DNA of 64,000 bases from Alentia gelatinosa (taxonomy: Eukaryota > Annelida > Polychaeta > Phyllodocida > Polynoidae). The translations under genes and the position numbers were made by a program. Below, in pieces: positions 22,356 through 33,400 of the stretch (position 1 is the stretch's first letter; the number at the start of each line of letters is the position of its first letter). The notes beneath the pieces were generated by a model that saw only the letters and a program-made list of their open reading frames with translations, was not told where the DNA came from and did not search any database. The stretch lies in assembly GCA_950022655.1 (NCBI GenBank), contig OX465579.1, positions 53,485,950 to 53,549,949 on the forward strand, written 5' to 3'.

Positions 22356-23541
22356 AGTCATAATGTTAAGTATAAAAACGTATCATACAATAAATGTATC
22401 ACACAGTTAGTCTCTGTTGGCCACTTATTGGAGTCGCTTTAGCGTACTACCGTCCATCAATCACTGCTAATTAAAGTGTTCAGAAATGACATCTCAATGT
22501 CATTCCAGATTCGGAAAAGTCTAGACGATCTTATCTACCTTGATGTAATTCATACATCGATCTTATACCCCATTCCCTTGGGTAGTCTCTTGAATTGGAA
22601 TCCTATTATAGAAGTTATTCTTGATGTTAGTATCGATGTGTATTTCAGCTGTAGCCTGTCGTCTCTCAACAGAAATCTTTCAGGAACAAGATTGTGAGCA
22701 CTGGGTCCAAAAAATGTCAACATATCCCTTTTCTTTTCATGTGAATCATGTGAATCTAAAATTCTGAAGGAATTATGTCGGGCATGTAGTGTCTCTGAGC
22801 TCCATAAATAACCTCACTGTTTTTCCGGGTATTCAACTGTTATCGACTAAAATGCCTTCTACGTAGACACGGGATCTTAACACCAAAGGGACTGCGGAAC
22901 GTGTTGCTGGCCGACCTTCAATCGTTCTATCAGCATGGAAATAGGCTCATGTGAACAACAATCCAATATTGATTAAAACAGCTAAAGTAATTGAGGTTGC
23001 GGTTCCAGCATCCCGTGGGAATGGTTTGGGCTAATCCTATGGCGAATGAAATGAGGTAGGTATCCGCATGGCCTCGTAGAACCCTCCGAGCCACTCAATG
23101 CACCATGCTAAAACGTCCCTAGACCACGTCCACACACTATGGACTACTAATACCGGCTGAGAATGCCCTGTTTGTGTCGACCTACACCCATATGATCAGG
23201 ATGCTGCGTCCAGCCCGAGGCTTTGTCCAATATCATTAAGACCAGTGGCCGCGTGTTATTACTCCAATGAGAACATCCCATGTGTTTTTCTTCCTCCCCT
23301 AATCCCATATTTCATATCAGAATACCTTAGTGGAGGTAACCTTTTCCATTGTACAACGTTTTATCTGTATCGTGTTTATCAGCAAGGGCAGTGCTACATA
23401 GATGGAGTCACGATGTTCTCTGTTAAAAGGATTTTAAATGAATTCGTTGTATTCCAGTACTTATCGGTAACTAACCTAGTATATTACAGCTATAATATAA
23501 ACGTTGGAGTCAGCAATACTGCAGTAGTGATTAACTAAACT
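22356..23541. other. No recognised gene
   Basis: AT-rich DNA. Open frames at 22476-22697 and 23245-23538 have no family motif or splice context. Confidence 0.35.
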
Positions 23542-23774
23542 GGGAGCTGTTTCAAAAGTCGAGTGAAGTCTCGCCAGCGGCATGTCGCATTTCAAAGCGA
23601 GAGGCCGCAACAGCGAGCGGCACTTTGAATCAAAGCGGCAGCAAAACCGCTACCAATACCCAATAGCGAGCGGCACCTCCACCTTGACAGCGACACTTCA
23701 AGTGCCATTGTTAGCTCTCTCTTTGGTGGCGAGTACTCTCGTTTAGCACCCGGCCGACTTTAGAAAGAGCTCCC
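23542..23774. mobile_element. MITE with gggagctgtttc termini
   Basis: The left terminus gggagctgtttcaaaagtcg matches the reverse complement of the right terminus (gggagctctttctaaagtcg) at 18 of 20 positions. The 233-bp element is noncoding and contains repeated gcgagcggca words in its middle. The same terminal sequence forms a hairpin at 43676-43721, so this is a family. Confidence 0.65.
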
Positions 23775-25378
23775 TGGTTCAATATCACGTTTCCCAACAT
23801 AGAAGTCGTGAAAAGAAAAGAAATATGGAAATTTGTGCAGTCAATTCTTAAAAAAGCCTGCCCCTTGCAAAAAGTATCTATCCCCAGCAAAAATGACTAG
23901 TCTTGTTGGGAATGATTTAGTGCACTTATCATTCCCAGCTAAATTGTAATTCCGGTCAAAAGTGTCAATTTCCAACAAATTCAATCAACCGCGTGATGTG
24001 GAGGTGCGGGGAAAAGTGTGTGAATCAACAAATACCCGGATATCGGCATACATACCTTTGGCTGAAGGACGGAGATTTCATGATTATGGGTGATATCGCG
24101 GTAGAATGTAAAGTTGGGAAGAAATTGCATTAGGGGATATCCTGTAAAACTCCGTATCCCATACATCAATCATTAATGAATTATATACAAACCACCCTTC
24201 TTTATCTTTTATAATTTACATCCCTGAAGCGAAGATCTTTTGGAATACGCCTATTTTGAAAATCAAGATGAGGAGTTAGCATCTCCATTTAGGTTAAAAA
24301 GGACATGCCGCAAGAGAAATACAGTAAGAGAATATGTTCGCCGCAATGCCCTCAAATAATAGAACATGCATACAGAGCTGATAGAACCTGCATACAGAGC
24401 TATCCCCTAACACAAGAGGGACACCCTATCACATGTAGTGCGCCAGTGTGAGACAAGACGGAGTATCTGAAGTGTTTTTTATGGCGTGTGTGGCGGGTAG
24501 ACTGGTGTCTCAACAACCAGACACTGTATACACTTAGCATAACCACACAAACGCCGATATATAAGACAATACGAGTGCATTGAGTTTCACAGGCCTGGTA
24601 TAATATACTCTATAACCAATGACAAACCCCCGCTTGGAGAGGACACCCTGCGTTTGCAGACAGTTTGCTCCAAACGTATGTGGATGGAACGTGCGGCATG
24701 GGTGTATATGTCTTTTGCTAAACTATTGTCGCTTTCAAGCAAAATCAGAATTAAAATAGATTGTGGAGGACTAACCCTGAAGTGATTTTACATGCGTGAT
24801 TATCAAACCTAACCTCTCTTAAATGGGTTTAATTGTAAAAATGACAAACTGAATCTGATATAAACTGTTGGTATTTTTGCTTCCTAAAGAAGTAACTATT
24901 GCTGTTTCGAATGTTTTTCTAAAACCTGAATTTTGGTCTCATGACCCAAAATGTTTCTGCTACCGTCACATCACCTTTATAAGTTTATACAAAGTCTCTG
25001 CCCATTTTCAAATGGGGTGAAAACTAAAGGAAAACCAAACTGAGAGAGCATGATCGATTTTGCAGTTTGCAGTAACCTAATGTTTTCCTAAAGAGGAATT
25101 ATAACTTTGGCCCACCGTGATATGGTAACGCAGCCTGCCCTTGGAGACCAGAGGAGAGGTGCGCTTATTGCTTGGCCTTCGTCGTATGTATCAAATTATG
25201 CAAAGAAGACAACTCTCACCTCCAGGAAGCAGCGCCATGGGCTGCCGTTAGGAAGTCTGGCATTGAGTGTGAGGACTATAGGGGATTCCAGGATGGACCC
25301 CGGCCGCTGCCATTTTTATGTTAGAATGGAAATGTGGGGACATGTATCTGGTAGAGATAATTACCTACATGTGCCCAA

Positions 25379-25381
<3 letters not shown>
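23775..25381. other. No recognised gene
   Basis: I find no motif-bearing frame. The plus-strand frame beginning near 25107 runs into the (TA)n array and is unsupported. Confidence 0.35.

Positions 25382-25437
<56 letters not shown>
25382..25437. repeat. (TA)n microsatellite
   Basis: About 28 TA units directly upstream of the Gypsy-like 5' LTR. Confidence 0.95.
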
Positions 25438-25440
<3 letters not shown>

Positions 25441-25442
25441 TG

Positions 25443-26239
25443 TGGCAGGCAGAGAGAGGACAGGGCCAACACTAGGTGCCCCTCTGCCCCCGCACTCTAC
25501 CGCGAGGCGTAACGGCTGGGGCGAAGAGAACTCAGCAGAGAGTAGGCTTACTCTCTGGGGGCCTCTTCCAACACCACCGCAGTACACCATCACTGCAGTA
25601 CACTGCCGCCGCAGTACACCGCCGCCGCAGTACACCGCCGCCGCAGTACACCGCCGCCGCAGTCCACCCCCGCCGCAGTCCACCCCCGCCGCAGTCCACC
25701 CCCGCCGCAGTCCACCCCCGCCGCAGTCCACCCCCGCCGCAGTACACCCCCGCCGCAGTACACCCCCGCCGCAGTACAGCCCCGCCGCAGTACAGCCCCG
25801 CCGCAGTACAGCCCCACCGCAGTAGTACAGCTGCTGCAGTACACCGCCGCCGCAGTACACCGCCGCCGCAGTACACCGCCGCCGCAGTACACCGCCGCCG
25901 CAGTACACCGCCGCCGCAGTACACCGCCGCCACAGTATACCACCACCGCAGTACACCACACTGGAATGTGGGGGACGCTGGAGTGGGGACTCTGACGTCA
26001 CAGGTAGCCTATGAATATAGAGCGTAGCCAGTGCTAGGGACACTCTGGAGCATACAGCCTTCAAGATCAGAGCTCTTACACCCAAAAGAAGATGGATGCC
26101 CACTATCGAGTCAGGGCTTGATAGTAACACACGACCCGTGGCGAGACAATACCTGCTGTAACCTTGGCGCGTAATCAGTAATAAATAACGGACCGTAGCC
26201 TAACAGTATATCCAAGTTGTGTTGTGAATTACCGTTACA
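25443..26239 (+). repeat. 5' LTR of the Gypsy-like element
   Basis: It starts TGGC and ends ACA just before the primer-binding-type leader. It contains a 16-bp minisatellite (25572-25960), a CRE (tgacgtca, 25993-26000), a gaatataga TATA-like box near 26012 and an AATAAA-type poly(A) signal near 26180. This is the U3-R-U5 order expected for an LTR. The first 60 bp recur at 28997-29060 after a purine tract, which fixes the left boundary. Confidence 0.65.
25572..25960. repeat. 16-bp minisatellite inside the LTR
   Basis: About 24 units of a 16-bp motif (gcagtacaccgccgcc and variants). Because 16 is not a multiple of three, all three frames read the same 16-residue protein cycle and no stop arises. 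This explains the long open frames on both strands (to 269 codons on minus). Variants occur in blocks: acaccgccgcc units, then ccacccccgcc units, then acacccccgcc, then acagccccgcc, then acaccgccgcc again. The blocks show local amplification. Confidence 0.95.
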
Positions 26240-26262
26240 TTGGTGGCGGCAGTGGGATCTTT
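26240..26262 (+). other. Primer-binding-site region
   Basis: ttggtggcggcagtgggat follows the LTR end directly, the position of the tRNA primer site. The same kind of sequence follows the 5' LTR of many metazoan Gypsy-group elements. The tRNA identity was not determined. Confidence 0.5.
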
Positions 26263-26313
26263 TAGATTCCCCATACGGTATTTCACTTTTATAATACAAC
26301 TAGGGGTTGCTGC

Positions 26314-26949
26314 ATGGAACCCACTATTTTTCAGGCGGGGACCTTTCTGAGCGTGTGTCTCACCGGGTTAGCATACAGAGTACTTTCTGGGGTGGACCTG
26401 GGTAAGGTGGGAGGGTATCTGGCCCTCCGGGAGGCATTGTTTAGGCGCTTCCAACCTCGCAACCAATGCGAGACCTTCAAGGCTCAGGAACAGTGAAAGG
26501 GAGGAGGATGAGGGGCTCCAGGGTTACGGGGAGGAAACCTGGTGCCTCACCCGATTAGCCTACCCAGAGGCTGATTCGTCCACTGTGGACTCCCTGTGCA
26601 GGGATCGGTTCATAGAAGGCCTCAAAGAGCCTGCCCTGTGTCACTGGATTTTCCAGTCGAAGCCACACTCCATGGAAGAGGCCGTTTTGACGGCCCTGGA
26701 GGCAGAGGCTTACTTGCGAACTGATCGTGACCAGAGAGAAGACCAGCTGAATAAGCCTGCCACCACAGTGGGCAGGGATATGCGCAAGTGCTTCACCTGC
26801 GGGGAGCAGGGCCATTTAAAGAGGTCTTGCTTGGTGGAGGCGGAGAGGGCGCAGAGGGGTACTCAAGCGGCACCAGTCGCCCCACCCCCACCTCTGCAGA
26901 GACCTCTGCCCCAGCCGATAGTACCCAACACAAAAGGCTGGTGTTACTA
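26314..26949 (+). pseudogene. Gag relic with CCHC zinc knuckle
   Basis: The first frame (26314-26493) encodes the middle of a Gypsy-type Gag core (LREALFRRFQPRNQCETFKAQ) and stops. A second frame (26555-26946) continues with RLAYPEAD, RDRFIEGLKEPALCHWIFQS and EAVLTALEAEAYL, typical of the Gag C-terminal core. A CX2CX4HX4C nucleic-acid-binding knuckle follows (CFTCGEQGHLKRSC), then a Pro-rich tail. The N-terminal part of Gag is missing and at least one frameshift separates the frames. No protease motif follows; the next recognisable domain is integrase. Confidence 0.75.
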
Positions 26950-26976
26950 GGGGGCCTCCTAGGTCGGTGGTGGTAA

Positions 26977-27605
26977 GTGCCAGGCAGAAACAAAACATTC
27001 CAGCTGGTGGTCCCCGTGTGCCGCCGCAGCGGTGTCCTGAGAGACCTACATGGCTCCCCCCTTATGGGCCTCTTAGGGCTGGACAGAACCCTCCGCAGGT
27101 GCCAAGAGCGGTACTACTGGCCCAACTTCCACCGGGATGTCACCAGGTTTTGCGCAGGGTGTGTTGCCTGTAAAAGGAGGAAACCCCCACCTCCGCCTAA
27201 ACGGGAGCCGATGGGCCACCTGGGTACAGGAGTTCCCCTGGAGAGAGCTGCGCTGGATATAATGGGCCCGCTCCCCCGCACTCCACGCGGGAACAAGTAC
27301 ATCTGGGTGGCTGTTGACTATTTCACCAAATGGGCGGAAGGGGTGGCGATACTGGACCAGGAGGCCACGACGGTGGTGCAGGCTTTCGTAGACACCTTAG
27401 TCTGTCGATTGGGGCCCCAGGCCGTCCTACACTTGGATCAGGGTGGTAACTTTCAGTCAGCCCTTTTCCGGAGCATCACAGCTCTGATGGGCATCAAGCA
27501 GACGAGGCCCTGCACATTCCGACCGCAGAGCGACGGCCTGGTCGAGAGGGCGATCAGGACGGTGGAGGGACTCCTGGCCACGGTGGTCAGCGAGGAACAG
27601 CCAGA
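26977..27605 (+). pseudogene. Gypsy-type integrase, N-terminal and catalytic domains
   Basis: The frame enters in the RNase H-integrase linker. It reads through the HHCC zinc-binding region, where LHGSPLMGLLG has Leu in place of the second His and CAGCVACKRRK keeps both Cys. The DDE core follows: Asp in ALDIMGPLP, Asp in LHLDQGGNFQS, and Glu in FRPQSDGLVERAIRT. The core also has the usual NKYIWVAVDYFTKWAE. The reading diverges from the family after EGLLATVVSEEQPE, so the C-terminal domain is lost. The three acids are present, but the lost His and truncation imply an inactive protein. Confidence 0.8.
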
Positions 27606-27773
27606 GCGGTTGAGCAGCCAAGGGCTGTGGAGGTGGAGAAAGTCAGTGGAGAAGCGCGGGGAACACCGTCATCCTCAGGTCAGTCCTCCACTGCATCCAA
27701 CGAGGGCTACCAGTCACCAGCGGAGGTCCCGTCGGGGGCGGTGGGGCACAACAGGTCCCCCCTCCATCCACAC

Positions 27774-28441
27774 CGAAGCGACGCCAACAAATCATCCGCG
27801 CGGTGCTCCTGACCATGCTCGCCTCGCTCCCCTACGAAACTGTACGCGCAGTGACCCAGGGCTGGGACGGTGTGAGCCATGTGAGGTTGGTTCCCCTGGC
27901 CAACAGAGAAGCGAGGGATGAATTGAATACCCACCTGGCGGAGCCGCCAGACATCAGCATGGGGTGTGGGCCGACGAGGCATGGGGACATGGAGGTCGTG
28001 TTCAAAAGTCCCACTTGCAGGGTGAGTACCTACCCTCTTTACGCTAGTATAGTACGGGGGTAACGGCGAGGATTGTGGTGTTGGCCTGGTTGAAGTAGAG
28101 CCCCGCAAGTTACCACGGAGATGCTGGAGGACAGGGTGCAGCGTATCACTAGCGGAAGTAATAAGGAGTGAATGTGGAAAGAGGGGTGGAGAGACTATAC
28201 TTCCTGGTTAGTACTCTTGGGGCTACGGTGTTTTTCCCACTGGATGTTACAGAGTGATGTATGGATGGCAGGGGCAGGTTCGCTCAGTCGGGGATAAGAG
28301 GTAAAGCGGAGGAGGGGGGAGATATATGGAAACACGATAGTCAAAGAGGGAAAGACGATGTGATGGAAACTGGGAATTAACTACAGTACTGATGTAGTTT
28401 CTGTTCCGTTGCAGATCCCCCCAGAGGATGACTGAGAGACG
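27774..28441 (+). CDS. Unassigned spliced-looking ORF between integrase and 3' LTR
   Basis: A frame reading KRRQQIIRAVLLTMLASLPY and VRLVPLANREARDELNTHL ends at a strong donor (tgcagg|gtgagtacc, intron start about 28022). A good acceptor (ttctgttccgttgcag) lies at 28399-28414. Joining them in phase adds IPPEDD and a TGA. A separate 51-codon ATG frame (28428-28580, MTERRAREAGFHGLPDQLG) overlaps that end. Position after integrase is where env or accessory ORFs lie in Gypsy-group elements, but no signal peptide, membrane segment or known family is visible. It may instead be captured host sequence. Confidence 0.3.
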
Positions 28442-28980
28442 GGCCAGGGAGGCTGGATTCCATGGGCTGCCTGACCAGCTAGGGACTGGGGAAGAGGAGC
28501 TGTTGACACCATATGACGCAACTGCCGCCATGACCAAGAGAAAGCAATCTCTAGTAGACCCCTCTAAGTGGCCACCAGAGTAAGTTGCCTACAGACAAGA
28601 CAAGAAGATAGCCCTGGTAGACCCCTCTAAGCAGTCACCAGAGTATGTAAAGAAAATCCCAGTGGGCCACCCCTAAGGGGCCACCTCTGGTAGGTCATAA
28701 GCTAAAATAGTGAAAAGTTTAACTTGCGAAGTGAATGATGAGTAACTTGTGTTGATGTGTTTATTAAAGCTTTTATTGAACGGTTGATGGTATTTTGTAC
28801 AGCATTCTGGGGACCTGAGATGATTAGCTAACCCCTAAGCTCCCCCAGCGGAGCAGGGCCATTTTTTAGATAGTAGTCCACTGGATCAGACGACATCCCA
28901 CCCCCGCATCACGTGAATGGGGAGGGTTCCATTATCATTGAGAAGGAGGGGCGCTGCGTAACTCAGGAGGGTTGGCTTGA

Positions 28981-29060
28981 AATAAGGTGGGGAGAGTGGC
29001 GGGCAGAGAGAGGCAGAGGACAGGGCCCACGCTAGGTGGCCCTCCGCCCCCGCACTCACC
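28981..29060 (+). repeat. Purine tract and truncated 3' LTR
   Basis: aataaggtggggagag immediately precedes tggcgggcagag, the position and composition of a polypurine tract. The following 60 bp match the start of the 5' LTR and then diverge near 29060, so most of the 3' LTR is missing. Confidence 0.6.
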
Positions 29061-29265
29061 CGAGTAGTCGATTTCTAAACTTACTTCGATATATAACAAA
29101 TTATTCTAATCTTGGACATGTATTTCTTGATGTGTAGGACTGGGATTTGTCCCAATGTTTACAATCTTGAATAAACCCTGTATTTGATATTTTCCGCCAT
29201 ACACGCTTTCATCTCAATTATTCTATCACATTAATTATCTTATTACTTAATGGTTATTGTTGTAC

Positions 29266-29271
<6 letters not shown>

Positions 29272-29353
<82 letters not shown>
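29272..29353. repeat. (TA)n microsatellite
   Basis: About 41 TA units. The 210 bp between it and the 3' LTR remnant hold no gene, but contain a gaataaaccctg poly(A)-type signal. Confidence 0.95.
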
Positions 29354-29355
<2 letters not shown>

Positions 29356-31285
29356 TATGACCCATTCTTACGAAACGGGAGGAACCCCTGTTTTCAGGTT
29401 CACCATGTTATAACTCTTTCAATTTTGGAGAAAGTCACTCGTTTCTTTTTTCATCTTATAGATCTCACTGAGAGCTACAACGCCATATGTAGTTTTACCT
29501 GGGTATAATTATGTATAAAAAACACATTTGTGCCTCCAAAATTGATCTAAAACAACCTGCTTTTTTGCAAACAATATGTTCCAAGTGTAAATTTTGAAAA
29601 AAAAACGCTTTTAAAAATTATTTATATGCACTTTTATCTTGGCTAAAATCTGCCTCATCTTTACTTCGCCATTTGTCTCTATCACATTGAATAAAGAAAA
29701 ATTGGTTAACCACTGGTTTCTTGGTATGCATTGTTACCCCTGATGATGTATGGTATGGGGGAAAATCATAAAAAAGAACTATGGACTCCATATACGCTTA
29801 TATCATAGAAAGCCTGTATGGCTAAAACATGCTTATCTTTATGTAGCCGCCTTTAGCAATGACAGAAGCTATGAAAAAAATGATAAATATTTAGAAAAAC
29901 GCTGTGAATCTTTTCCTACACGTTATGTACATTTTTTCTGGTAAAGTTGATGAGAAAACTGTGGCGACGTAAAGATGGGATTTAGTGTCACTTTACGTCG
30001 TCGGTTTTTATATGTCTCTGGCAATAAGGAAATGATTTAGAATTTAATAGTTTTACCCTCAAACTCAACCTCAATCTATTTTGGTGTATTTTCTTCGTGT
30101 CGTCTGACGTAGTTGATGGTACACGTGTAGATTACTTGTCAGGAGAGGTTTGGAGACACATTGGTCAAGTAAACTATGATGTGTATAGCGAATGATGGTC
30201 ACCAAAGGGCGTTCAACGACTGTGAGAACGTTCATAAGCCTGTTGAGAGCGGCTCATGTACATACATGTAGAAAGAATATGGTTGATATATTTCATTTTC
30301 AGGATTGACATTGTGAAGTCAGTACAACTATGTACTCATAGCATTTTCCTGTATTGAAAAAACCCACATGAAATTCTAAGTGAAACTCAACATCACAAGT
30401 AGAAAATCTAGAGGATAGAAGGTGGTTCATACCTCCATTCAGATCTTCACTAGGAACAAATGGTATCACTGAACCTGGAACCGGGCAGACCATTTCAGTC
30501 AACCAGACGGCGTCTTTTTTTCTGTCACTTGGTGTGCATAGGTACATCGGCCCAGTAGCTACTTAGTGGGGCAGATCGCGAGTCGCTCGTGCCATCAATG
30601 GCCGATGTTGGCCAGCCACCGCAGGCTTTCACGGCTGCACAGGTATGCTTCCATTACATCGCCAATACCATCTCAGCTGTCATTGAGTATAGCGGGTAGT
30701 GTTGAATGCACCTACCTAACAAACCCTATTTTAGTAAAAATTTGTCAGGCTTTTGTCTTCAGCTTCAGTCTGCTATAAACATACACACTATTCACTGTCA
30801 CTGTCCATTAAATTTCAATTATGATGTGTTATCATTATCTTCTGAAGAATAGTATATATAGGATATATTAGTAGAGCACAGATTGTGAGTTTGCTTTCGA
30901 TGATTAGAGATGTTTATTCTTCCGACAGCTTGCACATGCGTATTTGTGTGGTATGTCCCGGGTTTGAATCTGTACTGTATAAAGTAACACCAACAAGAAA
31001 ATTCCTACCACTAGCCAATCGGTGACTAGTTCAGCTAGACTGGAGCTAATTCCAAATTCACACTCATTTGCCCAGCGGGAAACAGCAGTGGGTAGGATAC
31101 TGGGCATATGCTGGGAGGCCCCCTGAATGTACAAAGCAGGCAACAGGCCAGTGGAATAGGGTAGTTGATGACAAGTTGTGGACTGTTTCCATTCAGGTTG
31201 CCCACCTGCAGGTAGGTAACTGCTTCTCTGGTGGAGTATCCCTCACATCGTCGGTGTCATGACACGATGTCAGACTGAATGGCGA
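29354..31285. other. No recognised gene
   Basis: AT-rich DNA. A 10-bp inverted pair (cgacgtaaag / ctttacgtcg) lies at about 29963-29999. GC-richer sequence at 30540-30680 and 31070-31250 has no identifiable exon. Confidence 0.35.
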
Positions 31286-31289
31286 AAGG

Positions 31290-32601
31290 AAGACAGGAAA
31301 AAAGCTAGAGTAGTTCCGCTTGTTAAAAATAGAAATTTTAAGAACTGTTTCAAATCTACGTCCTATATCTATACTCCCAAATCTAGAGGTTATAGAAAAA
31401 ATTGTGTACTCTCGGTTGAACTCCTACGTGGAAGAATATTGTCTTTTATCAGCTTTTCAGGGAGGTTTTCGCCCTGGGCACTCCACAATTGACACAACTA
31501 CTAAACTAATCAAAAATATACTTAAGGTAATAAATAATCATAGATTAACTTTGGCAACTTTATTGACCAATCTAAAGCTTTCGATACTGTTAACCACGAA
31601 ATACTCATAACATTTTTTTATCAAAAATTAAGGGAAATATTATTAATTAGATTCAAAATTATTTACGGGAGAGAACGCAATATACAGAGGTAAATGGGCT
31701 AAATTCAAAACTAGGAAATATAGTATGTGGAGTGCCCCAGGGCTCAATTTTGGGGCCTTTTTTCTTTTTGATTTATATTGATGACTTAACTCATGCCTTA
31801 GGGGCTAGAAATGTGTATCTCCATGTTCTGTTTGTGGAGAATCTGCAAACTGAAATGAACAATAAACATTGTTGACTCATGGTGCAAACAAAATAAACTC
31901 ACCATTAACTCTAGTAAATCTAAAGTTATGGTATTTGGCACCAGATCGAAACTGAACAAAATTGAAAATTGCTACATTTTTATCAATCTCAATCTACTTG
32001 AAAGAGTTTATTTTTATAAATATCTAGGCATAACCCTGGATCCAACACTATCATTTGTAAAACACTTAGACCAATGTATTCAAATAGGATCTCACAAGAT
32101 TTATCTTCTTTCTAAGATTCGTGAGTATCTAGATTTTCATACGTCCCTTTGTATTGTTAAGTCAATGATCATGCCCTACATGGACTACGGCGATGTTTTT
32201 ATGGTAATTCTTTAGTTGCTCTTTTAAACAAATTGCAGACTATGCAAACGAGAGCACTTAGAATTGTATGTAAGGTATCAAATTTTACAAGCAAATTATG
32301 GGTCCATAGGAAAACTAAAATGCCTTTCCTTGAAAAAAAGATGAGACATTCATTTGCTCAGTTACATTTTCAAGCAAAAATTTGATGAAAATTTAATTGT
32401 TTTAGAAAACAGAAATACACGCCAAAACGAAGCAACAACTTTTTGTATTGCAAGACCTCGCTTGGGAATTTATATGAAAAGTGTTTTGCACAGAGGGGCA
32501 TTATTATGGAATAAACTTTCACCTGACCTGAGACATATAGAGGAATATTCAAATTTTAAATTAAAACTGAAGAAAAATGCCATTACCCAGTTGCTACATT
32601 A
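31290..32601 (+). pseudogene. Non-LTR reverse transcriptase relic
   Basis: Across three frames the conserved blocks of a jockey/CR1-type reverse transcriptase appear in order: SNLRPISILPNLEVIEKIV, AFQGGFRPGHSTIDTT, a DQSKAFDTVNHEIL block (box A Asp present), GVPQGSILGPFFFLIYIDDL (box B), then WCKQNKLTINSSKSKVMVFG, YKYLGITLDPTLSF and the C-terminal SVLHRGALLWNKLSPDLR. The box C YADD segment cannot be found; sequence near 31810-31850 is deleted or scrambled. Several frameshifts and stops show long neutral decay. The 3' flank to about 32830 is A/T-rich tail-like sequence. Confidence 0.8.
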
Positions 32602-33118
32602 GATTTAGAAGTCATTTTCCCTTTTCCTCAATGACTGCCTTTTCCTGAACAAGGGTTATAGATTCATATATAAGTGATAAGTTTGAGTATGTCTACTATT
32701 GGTTCGTGTTGGTTGCTTCCTATATGATTTTTTTATTTTTTGTTTCCCACAAGAGTATCTTACCAAAAGTGTATTGTCAATATAAAAAACTTTGTTTATT
32801 GAAGTTTGTAATAGATCAATATTTCTGCTATTGACAAAAGGAGCTGTTATTCAACAAAGATATGTGAATGTAATATTATCTGATCTTGCCTTAAATTTGT
32901 CTATGTGAAGACAACACAAGTATCTGCTCAGATTTGTAAATGATCTACCTCGAATATTGCTGTAAAGGTCGCTCATACCGGACGTCTTGACTGATTTTCT
33001 TTACAGGATAAAAAAAGAAAATAGAAAAAAAAAGGATGAAGGCATTTTGGTGGAAACAGTTAAAAGGTTTTGGTTATATTCAGTCAGTGGGGCATTTCTT
33101 GTTACGCACTTAAAGCGG
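32602..33118. other. Probable 3' flank of the non-LTR relic; no gene
   Basis: A/T-rich with short A runs (for example near 33009-33036). No further structure was recognised. Confidence 0.35.
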
Positions 33119-33400
33119 TTGATCCACCAAGAGTTAGTTAGGGCCGGACGATGACCATGTGGAGGAATTGTGGACGTCAGCCTCCCAAATTGCTCTTATC
33201 GGCTCTGATCGGCTGGGACAATTGGCTTGGTGGATCAGCAAGTAAGGCCAGAATCGGCTGGAATTGGCAGGACCCACCCATTGAAAACCCTGTCGCCAGC
33301 AGCCATCCAGTTGTTGTCCGGTCGTTGCCTCTGGCCATCCGGCTCTAAATGTCACTGTTCTACTGATCCATCAAACATTCTGGCCAGAAGATCATCAATT
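33119..33400. repeat. Inverted-repeat-bounded GC-rich segment
   Basis: tgatccaccaag at the left pairs with cttggtggatca at about 33227-33238. Related ggatca / ccatcaa words occur through 33.1-36.0 kb, suggesting a repeat family in this interval. Confidence 0.4.

Larger units (their letters stand above)
25443..29060 (+). mobile_element. Defective Ty3/Gypsy-like LTR retrotransposon
   Basis: The order is 5' LTR (25443-26239), a ttggtggcggcagtgggat leader, a gag relic with a zinc knuckle, the integrase zinc-binding and catalytic domains, an unassigned spliced-looking ORF, a purine tract and a short 3' LTR remnant (28997-29060). The LTR starts align: tggcRggcagagagag, then acagggcc, then ctaggtg, then ccgcactc. 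Protease, reverse transcriptase and RNase H are missing, so the copy has a large internal deletion. Frameshifts in gag and beyond integrase make it non-autonomous. Confidence 0.75.

Noticed and set aside
25572..25960. Regular short repeats that could be taken for a CRISPR array
   Set aside because: The 16-bp units are directly contiguous with no unique spacers, and the DNA is eukaryotic LTR sequence.
25321..26130. Longest minus-strand open frame (269 codons) and the overlapping plus-strand frames
   Set aside because: It reads through (TA)n and a 16-bp minisatellite. A period not divisible by three leaves every frame stop-free, so the frames are artefacts.
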